From assembly GCA_040752895.1 (NCBI GenBank), contig JBFMHN010000001.1, positions 1 through 64,000 of the forward strand: DNA of 64,000 nt, in the 5' to 3' direction. Numbering within the stretch: position 1 is the stretch's first letter; each line of letters starts with the position of its first letter. The DNA is from Pseudomonadota bacterium. Lineage in GTDB: Bacteria > Pseudomonadota > Alphaproteobacteria > GCA-2746255. The notes below the pieces were generated by a model, which did no database searches, was not told the origin of the DNA, and worked only from the letters and a program-made list of their open reading frames with translations. Shown here one piece after another: positions 23,570-33,385 of this stretch. The position numbers and the translations under genes are program-made.

Positions 23570-25075
23570 CTAGACTTCGAGGCCAAGCCCCGCCGTAGGG
23601 CTTTCGCGAAGCGGGGTCGTCACGAAGGGCTCGTTGGCGCGAAACATAAGATTGCCTTGAAGAGCCGAATTTTCGCAGCAACTCCCAAAAATTGAGCGGA
23701 TTTCCGTCGTCATGAAGACGGGCAGTGGATGGCGCGTTCGCAAAATCAGATCGAAATGTCGCCCATGGTAAAGGCCATCCAGTTGCAGGTCGCCAAGACG
23801 GCTTAGGCTTACCTCGACGATGATCCGTGTGCCGCCGTTTCTTTCCTCGCCGCCATGACGGCTGTCATGGTGGCGGAGAAAGAGCTTCGCTTGGTGGAGG
23901 TTGTTCCCGTAAAGAATCGGGAACAGCATCGTTCGCCAATCCTCCTCGCCGCGCAAGGCCAAACGGCTAATTTGTAGAAACTCATCGGAAAGTCGCTGGG
24001 CCAACGCTCCCTTGTTGACCTGCTCGAGATCGTGCAGCAGGCGTTCGCCGAGCCAGTCCCGGATGTTGCCTTTCACCAAGGCGGAGAAATAATGCAGGAG
24101 CTTCGCAGCCATGTCCGTGCCGATCCGCGGTATCGTTATGTTCAGCAGGGTTGCCTGAAGTGCCGGGTTTGTTTTTCCGAGTATTTGTAGCGTTTCTTTC
24201 AGCGCCGCCCATTCCGCCGCGAGGGGAATGGCGATCCGTGAGATGGCTTCGGCGGCGGGCCGTGACGATGGCGGCTCGAGCAGCTCGAAGGTCAATACCA
24301 CACCGATCGGTAATTCGGCCCGGATAGGCAGCGTCAGCTGACCGAGGGGCGTTTGCAGGATGGGCTGTCCTTGGCTGTTGGTTCCGAGAACGGTTCCGGA
24401 AAGAATCGTTCCGCCGGAGGCTGCCGTCGTTAACGGGACGGCAGGCATTGGTGCAACTGCCCCCCCGCCCGGCATCTGGAGAGAAAGAATGGCGAGGCGG
24501 ACCGGGATTTCCTGCCGTGCCGCCGTTTTTAGCAAAGAGACGGCGGCCGAGGGGGTGTTGGATTTGGCTGTCTCCGACACAAGAGTTGCGACGATGGCTA
24601 CCCTTTCGGTGTTCCGGCCTATTCCTACGCTGGCGCCGCCGGGCGGGCCCGGCTGGGCAAGGAGAGGGACTTGCGGCTGGGGTATGCCGGAGGCGGGTGG
24701 CGAACCCCCGCCGCCTCCCACCGGGAGTGGCGGCTGCGCTGCGGCTGATAGGGGAGCGGCGCCACCGCTTACCGGTTGTCTCCCCTCAACCGATAGGACG
24801 ATTGCCTGCAGCCGGGCACCGACCGCCCGCACCTCAAGCTTGACCTCGGCCCCTGCCGGCAAAATCAGCCGGGTCGTCAGGGCAAGCTGCCCGTGCTCGG
24901 TGCGAAGCAGCGTCTGGCCGCTTTGATCCTGTCGCAGCACCGTACCGACGATCATCGTCCCGGAGGCCAGCTTGGCGATAGCCGGTGGCGAACTGGTGAT
25001 GGTGGCCAGCGAAGTGGGACCTGCTTTCGGCGGCACCGAGGTGGGAATCGAGGAAGGTGGTTTGACGTCGCTCAT
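23570..25075 (-). CDS. FliK-like protein, last gene of the fliF-flhA operon
   Basis: 501 residues from ATG 25075, which overlaps the flhG stop (ATGA). Residues about 45-110 and 205-265 are two beta-rich repeats of similar pattern (SGT..VGTVL..D.SGQTLL.TE.GQL.L and SGTVLGTNSQGQPILQTPLGQL), separated by a Pro/Gly/Ala-rich linker. The C-terminal 200 residues contain a FliK-C-like beta/alpha unit (VEVSLSRLGDLQLDGLYHG, then LILRTRHPLP). It lacks a signal peptide. A canonical fliK is at 38120-39580, so this is a second, divergent relative, perhaps an export-control or ruler protein. Function inferred from context. Confidence 0.65.
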   Translation of the reverse strand: MSDVKPPSSIPTSVPPKAGPTSLATITSSPPAIAKLASGTMIVGTVLRQDQSGQTLLRTEHGQLALTTRLILPAGAEVKLEVRAVGARLQAIVLSVEGRQPVSGGAAPLSAAAQPPLPVGGGGGSPPASGIPQPQVPLLAQPGPPGGASVGIGRNTERVAIVATLVSETAKSNTPSAAVSLLKTAARQEIPVRLAILSLQMPGGGAVAPMPAVPLTTAASGGTILSGTVLGTNSQGQPILQTPLGQLTLPIRAELPIGVVLTFELLEPPSSRPAAEAISRIAIPLAAEWAALKETLQILGKTNPALQATLLNITIPRIGTDMAAKLLHYFSALVKGNIRDWLGERLLHDLEQVNKGALAQRLSDEFLQISRLALRGEEDWRTMLFPILYGNNLHQAKLFLRHHDSRHGGEERNGGTRIIVEVSLSRLGDLQLDGLYHGRHFDLILRTRHPLPVFMTTEIRSIFGSCCENSALQGNLMFRANEPFVTTPLRESPTAGLGLEV

Positions 25076-25860
25076 TTTCTCTCGACAAGGCGTCTCGCCA
25101 GCGCCTCTACGTCCTGGGCGGCGTCGCAATTCGGATAGCGGGTTAGAAGCGGGGTCTGGGTGCGAATGCTGGCCTCGACGTGCGGGTCCCGGCGGACGAT
25201 GCCGGCCAATGGCAAGGCAAGCGAGAGGAAACTTTCACAAGCGCGCCGGAGGACGGCGAAGGTACGCTCGCCGTCCGACGCGCTTTTCGCTTGGTTTACG
25301 ACGATCCGTATGTCCGCGTCGCGATGCTGCGTCGCTCGCAGTTTAATATAGGCGTAGGCATCAACAAGCGAGGTTGGCTCATCGGTCAGCACGACAAGCG
25401 TTGTGCCGAAACTCTCGGAAAATATTTGAACACTGGAGGAAAGGCCTGCCCCAAGGTCGACGACGACATCGTCGTAGTGCTCGGAAAGCGCTGTCAACTC
25501 GCTTCGCAGAAAATGCAACTTCGGTCTTCCGAGAGCGGCGAGATTTCCAGCTCCGGAACGGCCTGAAAGGACGTCGAATCCACCATCTGGGTACGAAACG
25601 GTTGCCTGCCGAAGCCCGATTTTTCCTTCGATGACGTCCGCAATATCCCGTTCCGGCATCAGGCCGAGTTGGACGTCCACGTTTGCGAGACCAAAATCGC
25701 CATCGAAAAGAAGGGCGCGCCGTCCGGCTTTGGCGAAGGCGTGGATTAGGCTGATAGCAAGCCACGTCTTGCCGACGCCACCCTTCCCGGAAGCGATAGC
25801 GATGATGTTTTGACCGGCGGATCGAGGGGTTTGCGCCCCAAGGGCGGCAGTTTCCAACAT
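25072..25860 (-). CDS. flhG: FlhG/FleN-type MinD-like ATPase
   Basis: 262 residues. Deviant Walker A SGKGGVGKTW (24-33), DGDFGLANVDVQLGL switch region and VVDLGAGLS (Walker B region), as in the MinD/FleN group. FlhG works with FlhF to set the number and place of flagella; it sits directly after flhF (3 bases). There is no strong C-terminal amphipathic helix visible, unlike cell-division MinD. Confidence 0.88.
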   Translation of the reverse strand: MLETAALGAQTPRSAGQNIIAIASGKGGVGKTWLAISLIHAFAKAGRRALLFDGDFGLANVDVQLGLMPERDIADVIEGKIGLRQATVSYPDGGFDVLSGRSGAGNLAALGRPKLHFLRSELTALSEHYDDVVVDLGAGLSSSVQIFSESFGTTLVVLTDEPTSLVDAYAYIKLRATQHRDADIRIVVNQAKSASDGERTFAVLRRACESFLSLALPLAGIVRRDPHVEASIRTQTPLLTRYPNCDAAQDVEALARRLVERK

Positions 25861-25863
25861 GAT

Positions 25864-26832
25864 TTATGTCATTTCTTTTCGCGAAATTGCACGTGCCGCT
25901 ACATAGGCCGGCATCATGAAGCGCGCCAATGAGACGGGATTGATCGGGTGTAAGCTTTCCGAGATTTTCGGTGTCACGCTGACGTTTGAGAGATTCAAGC
26001 GCGCACGCTCCGCCGCTGCCAGCACGCCGCCAAGGCGCCGCGCCATGTCGAGGCGGGTGATCAGAAGTCGCCGAACCCCGAGGCGGCCGAAGATATCGCC
26101 GACCTCCTCCATCTCGTGCAGGTCGCCGCCGGCGGACAGAACGAGAACCGGTTCCCCACCGCTAGCCTCGATGAAGGCTTTCAGGGTAGCGATGTCCTCC
26201 TCGTCGTAAGGGTTGGTGCCGGCGCTGTCGATATAGGTGAAGCCGTGACTTCTTTCCAGCGCCAGCAAATCCCGAAGCGCGCCCGGGTCTTGGGCAACAT
26301 GCAGCCGCGTGCCAAGGATCTTCGTGAAGGACTCGAGTTGTTCGATGGCGCCGGCGCGCTTGGTATCCGTCGTGATGACTGTGACGGGCTGTTTTTTTAT
26401 GGTGGCGCTTGCGGCAAGTTTGGCGATGGCGGTCGTCTTGCCCATGCCGGGCGGGCCGATCAGCAAAAGAGGCACACTCACTGTCCGGTCTGAAAGAGGG
26501 AGAAAATGAAAATGCGAATCGAGGCCGGCCGCAAGTCGGAGTATTGGGTCGTCTTCTTGGATGGTTTCGGCGATCGCCAAAAGCTCAGAGGCCAGATTCT
26601 CCGAGACCCCGTGATAGGCTAACGCCTCTTCAATAGGTTGAAGGGTGGCGCGGCTATTTCCCCTCGGCGGGCGCGCTAGGATCTCCTCCGTCTCGATGGC
26701 GACGCTCACCCGAAAGCCGCCCGCCTCGGGGTCTTCCGTCGTGGCGACGATCACCGTATCGTCGCCCTGGTCCTGCCGGGCCAGATTCAAGGCGGCCGCC
26801 ATCGTCGGTGCTGTGAACGACTTCAAGCGCAT
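25864..26832 (-). CDS. flhF: Flagellar SRP-like GTPase FlhF
   Basis: 322 residues, short for the family. N-terminal MRLKSFTAPTMAAAL as in FlhF, a short middle domain, then an SRP-type NG domain with P-loop GPPGMGKTTAIAKLA (126-140), TTDTKRAGAIEQLESF and a weak G4/G5 region; the expected DTAGR (G3) reads DSAGTNP and the TKLD guanine motif reads TRLD. FlhF marks the cell pole for flagellar assembly. Between flhA and flhG in the operon, the usual order. Confidence 0.9.
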   Translation of the reverse strand: MRLKSFTAPTMAAALNLARQDQGDDTVIVATTEDPEAGGFRVSVAIETEEILARPPRGNSRATLQPIEEALAYHGVSENLASELLAIAETIQEDDPILRLAAGLDSHFHFLPLSDRTVSVPLLLIGPPGMGKTTAIAKLAASATIKKQPVTVITTDTKRAGAIEQLESFTKILGTRLHVAQDPGALRDLLALERSHGFTYIDSAGTNPYDEEDIATLKAFIEASGGEPVLVLSAGGDLHEMEEVGDIFGRLGVRRLLITRLDMARRLGGVLAAAERARLNLSNVSVTPKISESLHPINPVSLARFMMPAYVAARAISRKEMT

Positions 26833-26847
26833 GCCATGGATTTCCCG

Positions 26848-28959
26848 TTAGATCTGGCCAAGCGTCTTGATCCTTGCCTTCGGGTGGATTTCATTTTGGG
26901 AGAGGACGGTCGTCATCGGGCGGAAACGCTCGATGATCGAACGGACATAGGGCCGGATGGCGGGACTGGTCAAAATGACAGGCTCTTCTCCCATCATGAC
27001 ATGCCGCTCGAAGGTTTGGCGGACCTGCTGGATGAAGGCCTGCAGGCGGCTTGGCGCCATGGAAAGCTGTCGCTCCTCGCCTTGGCCGGCGACCGACTCC
27101 ACAAAGGACCTTTCCCATTCAGGACTCAACGTCAGAATCGGGATATAGCCGCTTTCTGTCGCGTGCGTGTCGCTGATTTGTCGGGCGAGACGGGAGCGGA
27201 CGTGCTCGGAAATCGCCGTGATGTTCTGGGTAAAGCCACAGGCTTCCGAAACGCCCTCTAGGATGGCCGGAAGATCGCGAATGGATATGCGTTCCCGAAG
27301 CAGGTTCTGGAGAACGCGCTGAACACCTCCCAGCGATATTTGGCTGGGGATCATATCCGCCAGGAGCTTCTGCTGCTCTGCATCGAGGTCGTCCACCAGC
27401 TTTTTTGTTTCGCTGTAAGACAGCATCTCCGCCATGTTGTCCTTTACGACCTCAACCAGATGCGTCGTAATGACGGTGGTAGGCTCGACAACCGTGTAGC
27501 CGCGGAAGGACGCTTCCTCGCGATAGTTTTCCGTTACCCACATGGCGGGCAGACCGAACGTCGGCTCAACCGTTTCTTCGCCAGCCAGAGGGATCTTGTC
27601 GCCGCGCGGGTCCATGACGAGGAGCAGATTCGGCCGAATCTCTCCACGGCCGGCGCGAACCTCCTTGACGCGAATGGTGTATTCGTTCGCCGTGAGCTGC
27701 ATATTGTCCTGGATGCGCACGGACGGCATGACGAATCCCATTTCGCTGGCCAGCTGCCGGCGAATGGCCTTGATCTGCTCGGTGAGCCTCGGGCCTCGTT
27801 CGTCGTTGATCAGCGGCAGCAGCCCGTAGCCAAGTTCAAGGCGAATGTTATCGATGTGCAGGATCTTCGCGATCGGCTCTTCCGCCACCGGCGCGGGCAG
27901 GGCCGCGGCCTGGTCGGCTTCGGCAGCTTCCGCCGTTATCTGGCGCTGTGAGAGACGCCAGGCGGCCCCGCCGGTAATACCGGCAAGCAGCAGGAAGGGC
28001 AGCATCGGTATGCCGGGAAGGAGTGCGAGCGCCACCATCAGCGAGGCGCTTAGGCCCAGTGCTCGCGGGTAAGTAGCCAGTTCCCCGAAAATAGCCTTGT
28101 CCGTCGAGCCGACGACGGCTGACTTCGACACCAAGAGACCGGCCGCGGTCGAAACGATGAGGGCCGGGATCTGAGTCACGAGGCCATCGCCCACCGTCAG
28201 AATCATGTACGTCTCGCTTGCGTCGGCAAGCGTCATGCCTTGTTGGGCGGTTCCGATGATAATGCCGCCCACAATATTGATGAAAGTTATGAGAATTCCG
28301 GCGATTGCATCGCCGCGAACGAACTTTGCAGCGCCGTCCATAGCGCCATAGAAGGTGGTCTCGTTCTCCAGCGACTTCCGTCTTGTCTTCGCTTCCTCTT
28401 CGTTTACAAGTCCGGAGGACAGGTCCGCATCAATGGCCATCTGTTTGCCCGGCATGGCGTCCAGGCTAAAGCGGGCGGCGACTTCCGCGATCCGTCCGGA
28501 TCCCTTCGTGATGACAACAAAATTCACGATGATGAGGATGGCAAACACGATCATTCCGATGACAAAATTTCCGCTCATGACGAAACCGCCAAAGGCCTGG
28601 ATAACCTTGCCGGCGGCATGCGTTCCTTCGTGGCCATGCGCCAGAATCAGGCGTGTCGAGGCGAGGTTGAGGGAAAGACGCAGGATGGTTGCAATCAGAA
28701 GAATCGTCGGGAACGAGCTGAATTCCAGCGGTTTTGCGATGAACAGCGTCGTCATCAGGACTAGGACGGAGAACGTGATGGAAATCGCGAGCGAAATATC
28801 GAGAAGCCAAGGCGGCATCGGCAGGACGAGGACAACCAGGATACATACGATGCCAATGGCAAGGGCAACGTCGCCGCGCCGCAGCGTGCTGCTCAGGCGG
28901 TCCAGCGGGTTCCCGGCCATGAGCGTCGTTTTGGTCGTTATCTCTGCCATATTCGCCAA
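26848..28959 (-). CDS. flhA: Flagellar export gate protein FlhA
   Basis: 703 residues, normal length. N-terminal half (about 25-330) has eight hydrophobic helices and the FHIPEP signature region (LEFSSFPTILLIATILRLSLN; ATRFSLDAMPGKQMAIDADL-like segment reading ARFSLDAMPGKQMAIDADLS), and the C-terminal half is the cytoplasmic domain that receives export substrates and chaperones. Integral inner-membrane part of the export gate. It lies between flbD and flhF. Confidence 0.96.
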   Translation of the reverse strand: MANMAEITTKTTLMAGNPLDRLSSTLRRGDVALAIGIVCILVVLVLPMPPWLLDISLAISITFSVLVLMTTLFIAKPLEFSSFPTILLIATILRLSLNLASTRLILAHGHEGTHAAGKVIQAFGGFVMSGNFVIGMIVFAILIIVNFVVITKGSGRIAEVAARFSLDAMPGKQMAIDADLSSGLVNEEEAKTRRKSLENETTFYGAMDGAAKFVRGDAIAGILITFINIVGGIIIGTAQQGMTLADASETYMILTVGDGLVTQIPALIVSTAAGLLVSKSAVVGSTDKAIFGELATYPRALGLSASLMVALALLPGIPMLPFLLLAGITGGAAWRLSQRQITAEAAEADQAAALPAPVAEEPIAKILHIDNIRLELGYGLLPLINDERGPRLTEQIKAIRRQLASEMGFVMPSVRIQDNMQLTANEYTIRVKEVRAGRGEIRPNLLLVMDPRGDKIPLAGEETVEPTFGLPAMWVTENYREEASFRGYTVVEPTTVITTHLVEVVKDNMAEMLSYSETKKLVDDLDAEQQKLLADMIPSQISLGGVQRVLQNLLRERISIRDLPAILEGVSEACGFTQNITAISEHVRSRLARQISDTHATESGYIPILTLSPEWERSFVESVAGQGEERQLSMAPSRLQAFIQQVRQTFERHVMMGEEPVILTSPAIRPYVRSIIERFRPMTTVLSQNEIHPKARIKTLGQI

Positions 28960-28999
28960 TTTCCGAGCGGCCTAGCCGCTCAAGTAAACAAAGCCTTAT

Positions 29000-30358
29000 C
29001 TATGTGAGCAGCGAGTCAAGGCCGCCAGGCATCGGCACAGCTGCCCCTTCCTCGCTGTACTGCTTTAACTTGTTGCGGAGTGTCCGGATCGAGATACCAA
29101 GAATGCCGGCTGCGCGGGTGCGGTTGCCAAGGCAATGGTGCAACGTATCGAGGATCAGTTCGCGCTCGACATCGGCAACCGTACGGCCAACGAGCTGCGC
29201 CGCCTTGCTCTGCTCACTGGATTCTTCGACCGCTTCCGCATCCCCATCTCCATGGATCGAGCGGGCGTTCAACAAGATTGCTTCCGATTCGAGTTCGCTT
29301 TGCTTGGCGATCAAAACCGCCCGATGAATCGTGTTCTCAAGCTCGCGCACGTTTCCGGGCCAGGTATGTTCAAGCAATCGGTTAAGGGCCGCCAAGGCAA
29401 GATGTCGCCTAGGGATATCGTTGAGGTCGGCGTATTTTTCCGCGAAATGTTCCGCAAGTGCCGCGATGTCTTTTGGCCGGCTGCGAAGAGGTGGAATAAC
29501 TAAGTTCATGACATTTATGCGGAAATAAAGGTCTTCACGGAAATTGCCCTTACGAACTTCTTCCTCCAGGTCGCGGTTGCTGGTTGCGAGAAGTCGGATA
29601 TCAACCTTCACCGGATCGCCGCCGCCGACGCGGTCGATTTCTTGTTCCTGAATTGCGCGCAGCAATTTTGCCTGGAGGTGGAAGGCAAGTTCGCTGATTT
29701 CGTCAAGGAGCAGAGTGCCGCCGTTTGCTTCCTCGAATTTTCCGATACGCCGCGCGATGGCCCCCGTAAAGGCGCCTTTTTCATGACCGAAAAGTTCCGA
29801 TTCAAGGAGATTTTCCGGAATCGCCGCGCAATTTACGGAAACAAATTTCTTTTTCGCCCGGCGGCTTTTATGGTGAATAAAACGCGCCAGAAGTTCCTTG
29901 CCGGTGCCGGACTCCCCAGTAATCAGTACGCTTGCATGGCTGGGCGCGATCCGTTCGGCAAACTTCAGGGTCTTTTGCATTATTGGATCATTGCAGACGA
30001 TGGCGTTGTTCTCTTCCGTCACCGCTTCGATGACGGCGGCAATCAACTCGGCGTTCGGAGGAAGTGGAACGTATTCCTTGGCGCCGGCTCGGATGGCTTG
30101 GACGGCGGCCTCCGTATCCGAACCGACACCACAAGCCACGACAGGCACGTTGATGTGCTCAGATTCCAGGCGCTTGATCAACGAGCCAATATCCAGTGTG
30201 ACATCCACCATGACCAGTTCCGCCCCGCGGCCGGAGCGAAGGGCGTCGAGGGCCGCGTCAATCGTACCGGCATGATCCACCGACGCGCCGCGTTCGATGG
30301 CGATTTTACTGGCAGCGCCAATCTGGCCGTTTAGCGAGCCAATGATAAGAAGTCTCAT
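29000..30358 (-). CDS. flbD: Sigma-54 activator FlbD with degenerate receiver
   Basis: 452 residues from ATG 30358, with GGAAAGGA at good spacing; a TTG six codons upstream is less likely. The N-terminal domain (1-115) is receiver-like but lacks the acidic pair of a true receiver (LLIIGSLNGQ in that place). The AAA+ domain has Walker A GESGTGKE (148-155) and the sigma-54 loop GAFTGA (195-200), and the C-terminus a Fis-type helix-turn-helix (GNRTRAAGILGISIRTLRNKL). In Caulobacter FlbD activates late sigma-54 flagellar promoters and represses fliF. Palindromes fitting its sites occur in this window. Confidence 0.93.
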   Translation of the reverse strand: MRLLIIGSLNGQIGAASKIAIERGASVDHAGTIDAALDALRSGRGAELVMVDVTLDIGSLIKRLESEHINVPVVACGVGSDTEAAVQAIRAGAKEYVPLPPNAELIAAVIEAVTEENNAIVCNDPIMQKTLKFAERIAPSHASVLITGESGTGKELLARFIHHKSRRAKKKFVSVNCAAIPENLLESELFGHEKGAFTGAIARRIGKFEEANGGTLLLDEISELAFHLQAKLLRAIQEQEIDRVGGGDPVKVDIRLLATSNRDLEEEVRKGNFREDLYFRINVMNLVIPPLRSRPKDIAALAEHFAEKYADLNDIPRRHLALAALNRLLEHTWPGNVRELENTIHRAVLIAKQSELESEAILLNARSIHGDGDAEAVEESSEQSKAAQLVGRTVADVERELILDTLHHCLGNRTRAAGILGISIRTLRNKLKQYSEEGAAVPMPGGLDSLLT

Positions 30359-30378
30359 GCCGTTGTTCCTTTCCAAAC

Positions 30379-31146
30379 CTAGTCAAAGAATTGTACGCGC
30401 TTTGCCGGCGGTAGAACCGTGTTGATCTGCGTTTCCAAACGGCGGGGATTTTCTTGTCGGCAGATCGAAGTCGTGCCAAGCAGGTACACGCTGCGCGTCA
30501 ATAGCTCTTCCGTGGAATTTCGCTCCAGTTTTGAGGCCAGCGGCGAAAAGACGACGTTTGCCAGGATTGCGCCATAAAAAGTCGTCAGCAGTGCAACCGC
30601 CATGCTTGGCCCGATCGAGGATGGATCGTCCAGGTTTCCGAGCATTTGGACCAGCCCGACAAGCGTCCCAATAAGTCCCATCGCCGGTGAGACTTCGGCC
30701 GCCTTGCGCAGAATGCTTGTGCTCTGGGAATGGCGGGATGCGGTCGCCTGAATGTCTTGACGCATGATCTTCTCGACTTCTTCACCTGGCGTACCGTCAA
30801 TGACCATCGTCAGCCCTTTGTGAAGGAAGGGCTCGCTCTCCAATTCATCGAGGGACGACTGAAGATTGAGCAGGCCCTGTTTGCGGGCCATATCGGCGAA
30901 TTCAAGAATGCGATTCGCGGCGTCGGTGGGGTTCTGGCCAGGTTTGAACATGGCTTTCATGATGACCTTGCCGGCGCCCAGCATTTCGGGCAGGGAAAAA
31001 CAGGCCATCGTTACGGCGAAAGTGCCGCCAAGGACGATGCAGATCGACGGGACGTCAACGAAAGCCAGAGGGGATCCACCAAGCACCATCGCGATCGCGA
31101 TAAGGGCAAAAGCGCCCACGATGCCACCGACTGTCGCAATATCCAT
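30379..31146 (-). CDS. motA: Motor stator subunit MotA (PomA-like)
   Basis: 255 residues, nearer in length to PomA/MotP than to enteric MotA (295). Four hydrophobic helices (about 1-25, 28-50, 150-172, 182-205), with SPAMGLIGTLVGLVQML and AVALLTTFYGAILANVVF as in MotA/PomA, and a cytoplasmic loop holding the charged residues that contact FliG. With MotB it forms the ion-driven stator. The motB genes lie 30 kb away at the far end of the locus. Confidence 0.9.
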   Translation of the reverse strand: MDIATVGGIVGAFALIAIAMVLGGSPLAFVDVPSICIVLGGTFAVTMACFSLPEMLGAGKVIMKAMFKPGQNPTDAANRILEFADMARKQGLLNLQSSLDELESEPFLHKGLTMVIDGTPGEEVEKIMRQDIQATASRHSQSTSILRKAAEVSPAMGLIGTLVGLVQMLGNLDDPSSIGPSMAVALLTTFYGAILANVVFSPLASKLERNSTEELLTRSVYLLGTTSICRQENPRRLETQINTVLPPAKRVQFFD

Positions 31147-31188
31147 TGGGTCTGTTTCTTTCCGGCTTTTCTTTGCGCAAACCGTCGT

Positions 31189-31569
31189 CTAGCGGTCGGA
31201 CTTGATGATCTCCGTCATAGTCACGCCAAGCCGCTCATCCAGAACGACGACTTCGCCGCGAGCCACAAGACGGTCGTTGACATAGATGTCGATTGCTTCG
31301 CCGACTTTGCGATCGAGTTCAACGACGGCCCCCCGCCCAAGCTTCAAGAGCTGGCTCACCTGCATCGTCGAGCGACCGAGCACAGCCGAGACCTGCACGG
31401 GGATGTCGTAAACCGCCTCAAGCCCGGAGAGGATGGCGGCGGCGTCGTCTCCCTCGTCCGAATCCGCTTTTTGGGATGCCTTTGGCTTCGCCCTCGAGTT
31501 GGTCTTGTCATCCGGCGGCGGCGCTTCTTCTTTCAGCTCTTCCAGATTTAGATTCTCTTCATTGCTCAT
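31189..31569 (-). CDS. fliN: Flagellar switch protein FliN
   Basis: 126 residues from ATG 31569; an ATG directly upstream (31572) is possible but too close to AGGAG. The C-terminal 80 residues are the SpoA domain (YDIPVQVSAVLGRSTMQVSQLL, then RGAVVELDR and ARGEVVVLDERLGVTM). The acidic N-terminal extension is low-complexity. It forms the C ring with FliM and FliG. The start overlaps the end of fliH. Confidence 0.93.
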   Translation of the reverse strand: MSNEENLNLEELKEEAPPPDDKTNSRAKPKASQKADSDEGDDAAAILSGLEAVYDIPVQVSAVLGRSTMQVSQLLKLGRGAVVELDRKVGEAIDIYVNDRLVARGEVVVLDERLGVTMTEIIKSDR

Positions 31570-32341
31570 CATTCTCTCCTGGGTCTTGGCTTACCCGAAA
31601 GGCTTCCGGTTTCTCACCGGGGACGGCTTCCGGCTCCGTTTTTTTGGATTTCCCGGCGATTGGGATGACAGGCTCCGCCCTTTGGGTGGCGGTAGGGGGT
31701 TTTTCGGCGGCCGGCAATGCTACTTTTTCGAGTTGGTCGGTGAACCGACGCGCGGCCTCCTCGATTTCCTTCCAGAGGCGCACCTCGTCCTTTTCGGCGC
31801 CGCCGTCCGCCCACTCGATTCGGCAGTCCGTGAGATTGAGAGAGTCGTCGGCCAGCAGGACAAGCTTGCCGGCAAAACCAGCCATAGCCGCCGTCGAGTC
31901 GATACGCGCGCGCAAACCGTCCAGCAAGCTATCGTGAACGCGAACCACAACCCGCGGCTCGTCGAAACGGTCCGCGAGGCACTTTCGGACCATCGCCTCG
32001 ATTTCCGTAAGCGCGCCGCGTTCAGAGATTTCCGGAATGATTTTTCGCGCGACTGTCATGGCAAGTTCGGCTGCGTCGCGGGCGTTGGATTTGCTAGCTT
32101 CGGATTGGACAGCCTCGAGTTTGGCCATGCGATCGCCAACAACATTTAAAGCCTTGGCGGCAAGACGCTCCGTATCCGCTTCCGCCTCTTTGCGTCCGGC
32201 CGCTTTCCCATCCTCGAAACTTTTCCGACGGGCTTCCTCGATCTCGGCTTCCGTGTAGGTAGGAACGGCTTGTCCTATACGCTTGAGAGCGGCCGGATCC
32301 GCGAAATCTATTTCAAACAGGAATTTTTTTGTCGGCTGCAT
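31559..32341 (-). CDS. fliH: Flagellar assembly protein FliH-like
   Basis: 260 residues from ATG 32341, with GGTGGA just upstream; an in-frame GTG at 32350 is an alternative. N-terminal FLFEIDF segment, Ala/Glu-rich helix (about 30-95), and a FliH/V-ATPase-E-like C-terminal domain (VARKIIPEI...VVRVHDSLLDGLR). About 75 C-terminal residues are Pro/Lys/Glu-rich and unusual. FliH regulates FliI and tethers it to the C ring. Identification rests on position between fliG and fliN plus the pattern. Confidence 0.8.
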   Translation of the reverse strand: MQPTKKFLFEIDFADPAALKRIGQAVPTYTEAEIEEARRKSFEDGKAAGRKEAEADTERLAAKALNVVGDRMAKLEAVQSEASKSNARDAAELAMTVARKIIPEISERGALTEIEAMVRKCLADRFDEPRVVVRVHDSLLDGLRARIDSTAAMAGFAGKLVLLADDSLNLTDCRIEWADGGAEKDEVRLWKEIEEAARRFTDQLEKVALPAAEKPPTATQRAEPVIPIAGKSKKTEPEAVPGEKPEAFRVSQDPGENDEQ

Positions 32342-32353
32342 TCCGTCCACCGC

Positions 32354-33382
32354 TTAGTACACAAGCTCGTCATCGCCACCGCTCTCGCTGATGACAAGTT
32401 CGCCGCGCGCCGCCAGATCCTTCGCCGTGTTGACCATGTAAGATTGTGCTTCGTCGACTTCCCGCAGGCGAACCGGTCCCATCGCCTCCATGTCTTCGCG
32501 CAGAATTTTTCCTGCGCGTTCGGACATGTTTTGAAAGAAAAGATTTCGAATCACTTCGGAGGCGCCTTTCAGAGCCAAGGCAAGCCGGTCTTTTTCCACG
32601 TTGCGCAATAGGGTCTGGACACCGCTTGCATCAAGTTTGCCCAGGTCTTCAAAGGTGAACATCAGCGCTTTGATCCGCTCCGCGGAATCACGGTTGCGCT
32701 CTTCGAGCGAGGACATAATTCGCGCCTCGGTGGCACGGTCAAAGTTGTTGAAGATTTCTGCCATCATCTCATGGGCATCGCGACGGTTCGTGCGGGCCAA
32801 GTTGCTCATGAACTCGGTTCGCAGGGTCTTCTCGATACCGTCCAGGATGTCTTTCTGGACGACTTCCATCCGAAGCATTCGCAGGACGACTTCCATTGCG
32901 AATTCCTCAGGCAGGATTGACAGCACCCTTGCCGAGTGGTCCGCCCGAATTTTTGAAAGAACGACGGCGACGGTTTGCGGGTATTCGTTCTTGAGGTAGT
33001 TCGCGAGGACTTCCTCGCTCACGTTTCCCAGCTTATCCCACATGGTCCGGCCGGCCGGTCCACGGATCTCGTCCATGATGCCGTCGACGCGATCCTTGCC
33101 GAGTGTCTTTGTCAGGAACCGCTCGGCGCTTTCATAACTCCCGACGAGGGAACCGGTGGCGGACATTTGGTCAAGAAAATCATTGAAAAGGCGTTCGATA
33201 ACCGTCGAGCTGACGGAACCAAGGTTCGCCATCGCCTGGGAGATGTCCTTGATCTCCTCGTCGTCCATGAGCGAAAAAACGCTTGAGGCCTGTGCCTCAC
33301 TGAGCGACATCATAAGGATTGCCGCTTTCTGTGGCCCGTTTATGCTCTGGAAGTCGTCTTTTACGCTACTTGGATTCGCCAT
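32354..33382 (-). CDS. fliG: Flagellar switch protein FliG
   Basis: 342 residues. Contains the N-terminal FliF-binding domain, the middle domain with EHPQT-like segment reading [11 protein letters not shown], and the C-terminal torque domain with charged helix ([14 protein letters not shown]-like: [19 protein letters not shown]). FliG sits on the MS ring and meets the stator. Three bases separate it from fliF. Confidence 0.96.
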   Translation of the reverse strand: MANPSSVKDDFQSINGPQKAAILMMSLSEAQASSVFSLMDDEEIKDISQAMANLGSVSSTVIERLFNDFLDQMSATGSLVGSYESAERFLTKTLGKDRVDGIMDEIRGPAGRTMWDKLGNVSEEVLANYLKNEYPQTVAVVLSKIRADHSARVLSILPEEFAMEVVLRMLRMEVVQKDILDGIEKTLRTEFMSNLARTNRRDAHEMMAEIFNNFDRATEARIMSSLEERNRDSAERIKALMFTFEDLGKLDASGVQTLLRNVEKDRLALALKGASEVIRNLFFQNMSERAGKILREDMEAMGPVRLREVDEAQSYMVNTAKDLAARGELVISESGGDDELVY

Positions 33383-33385
33383 CGG

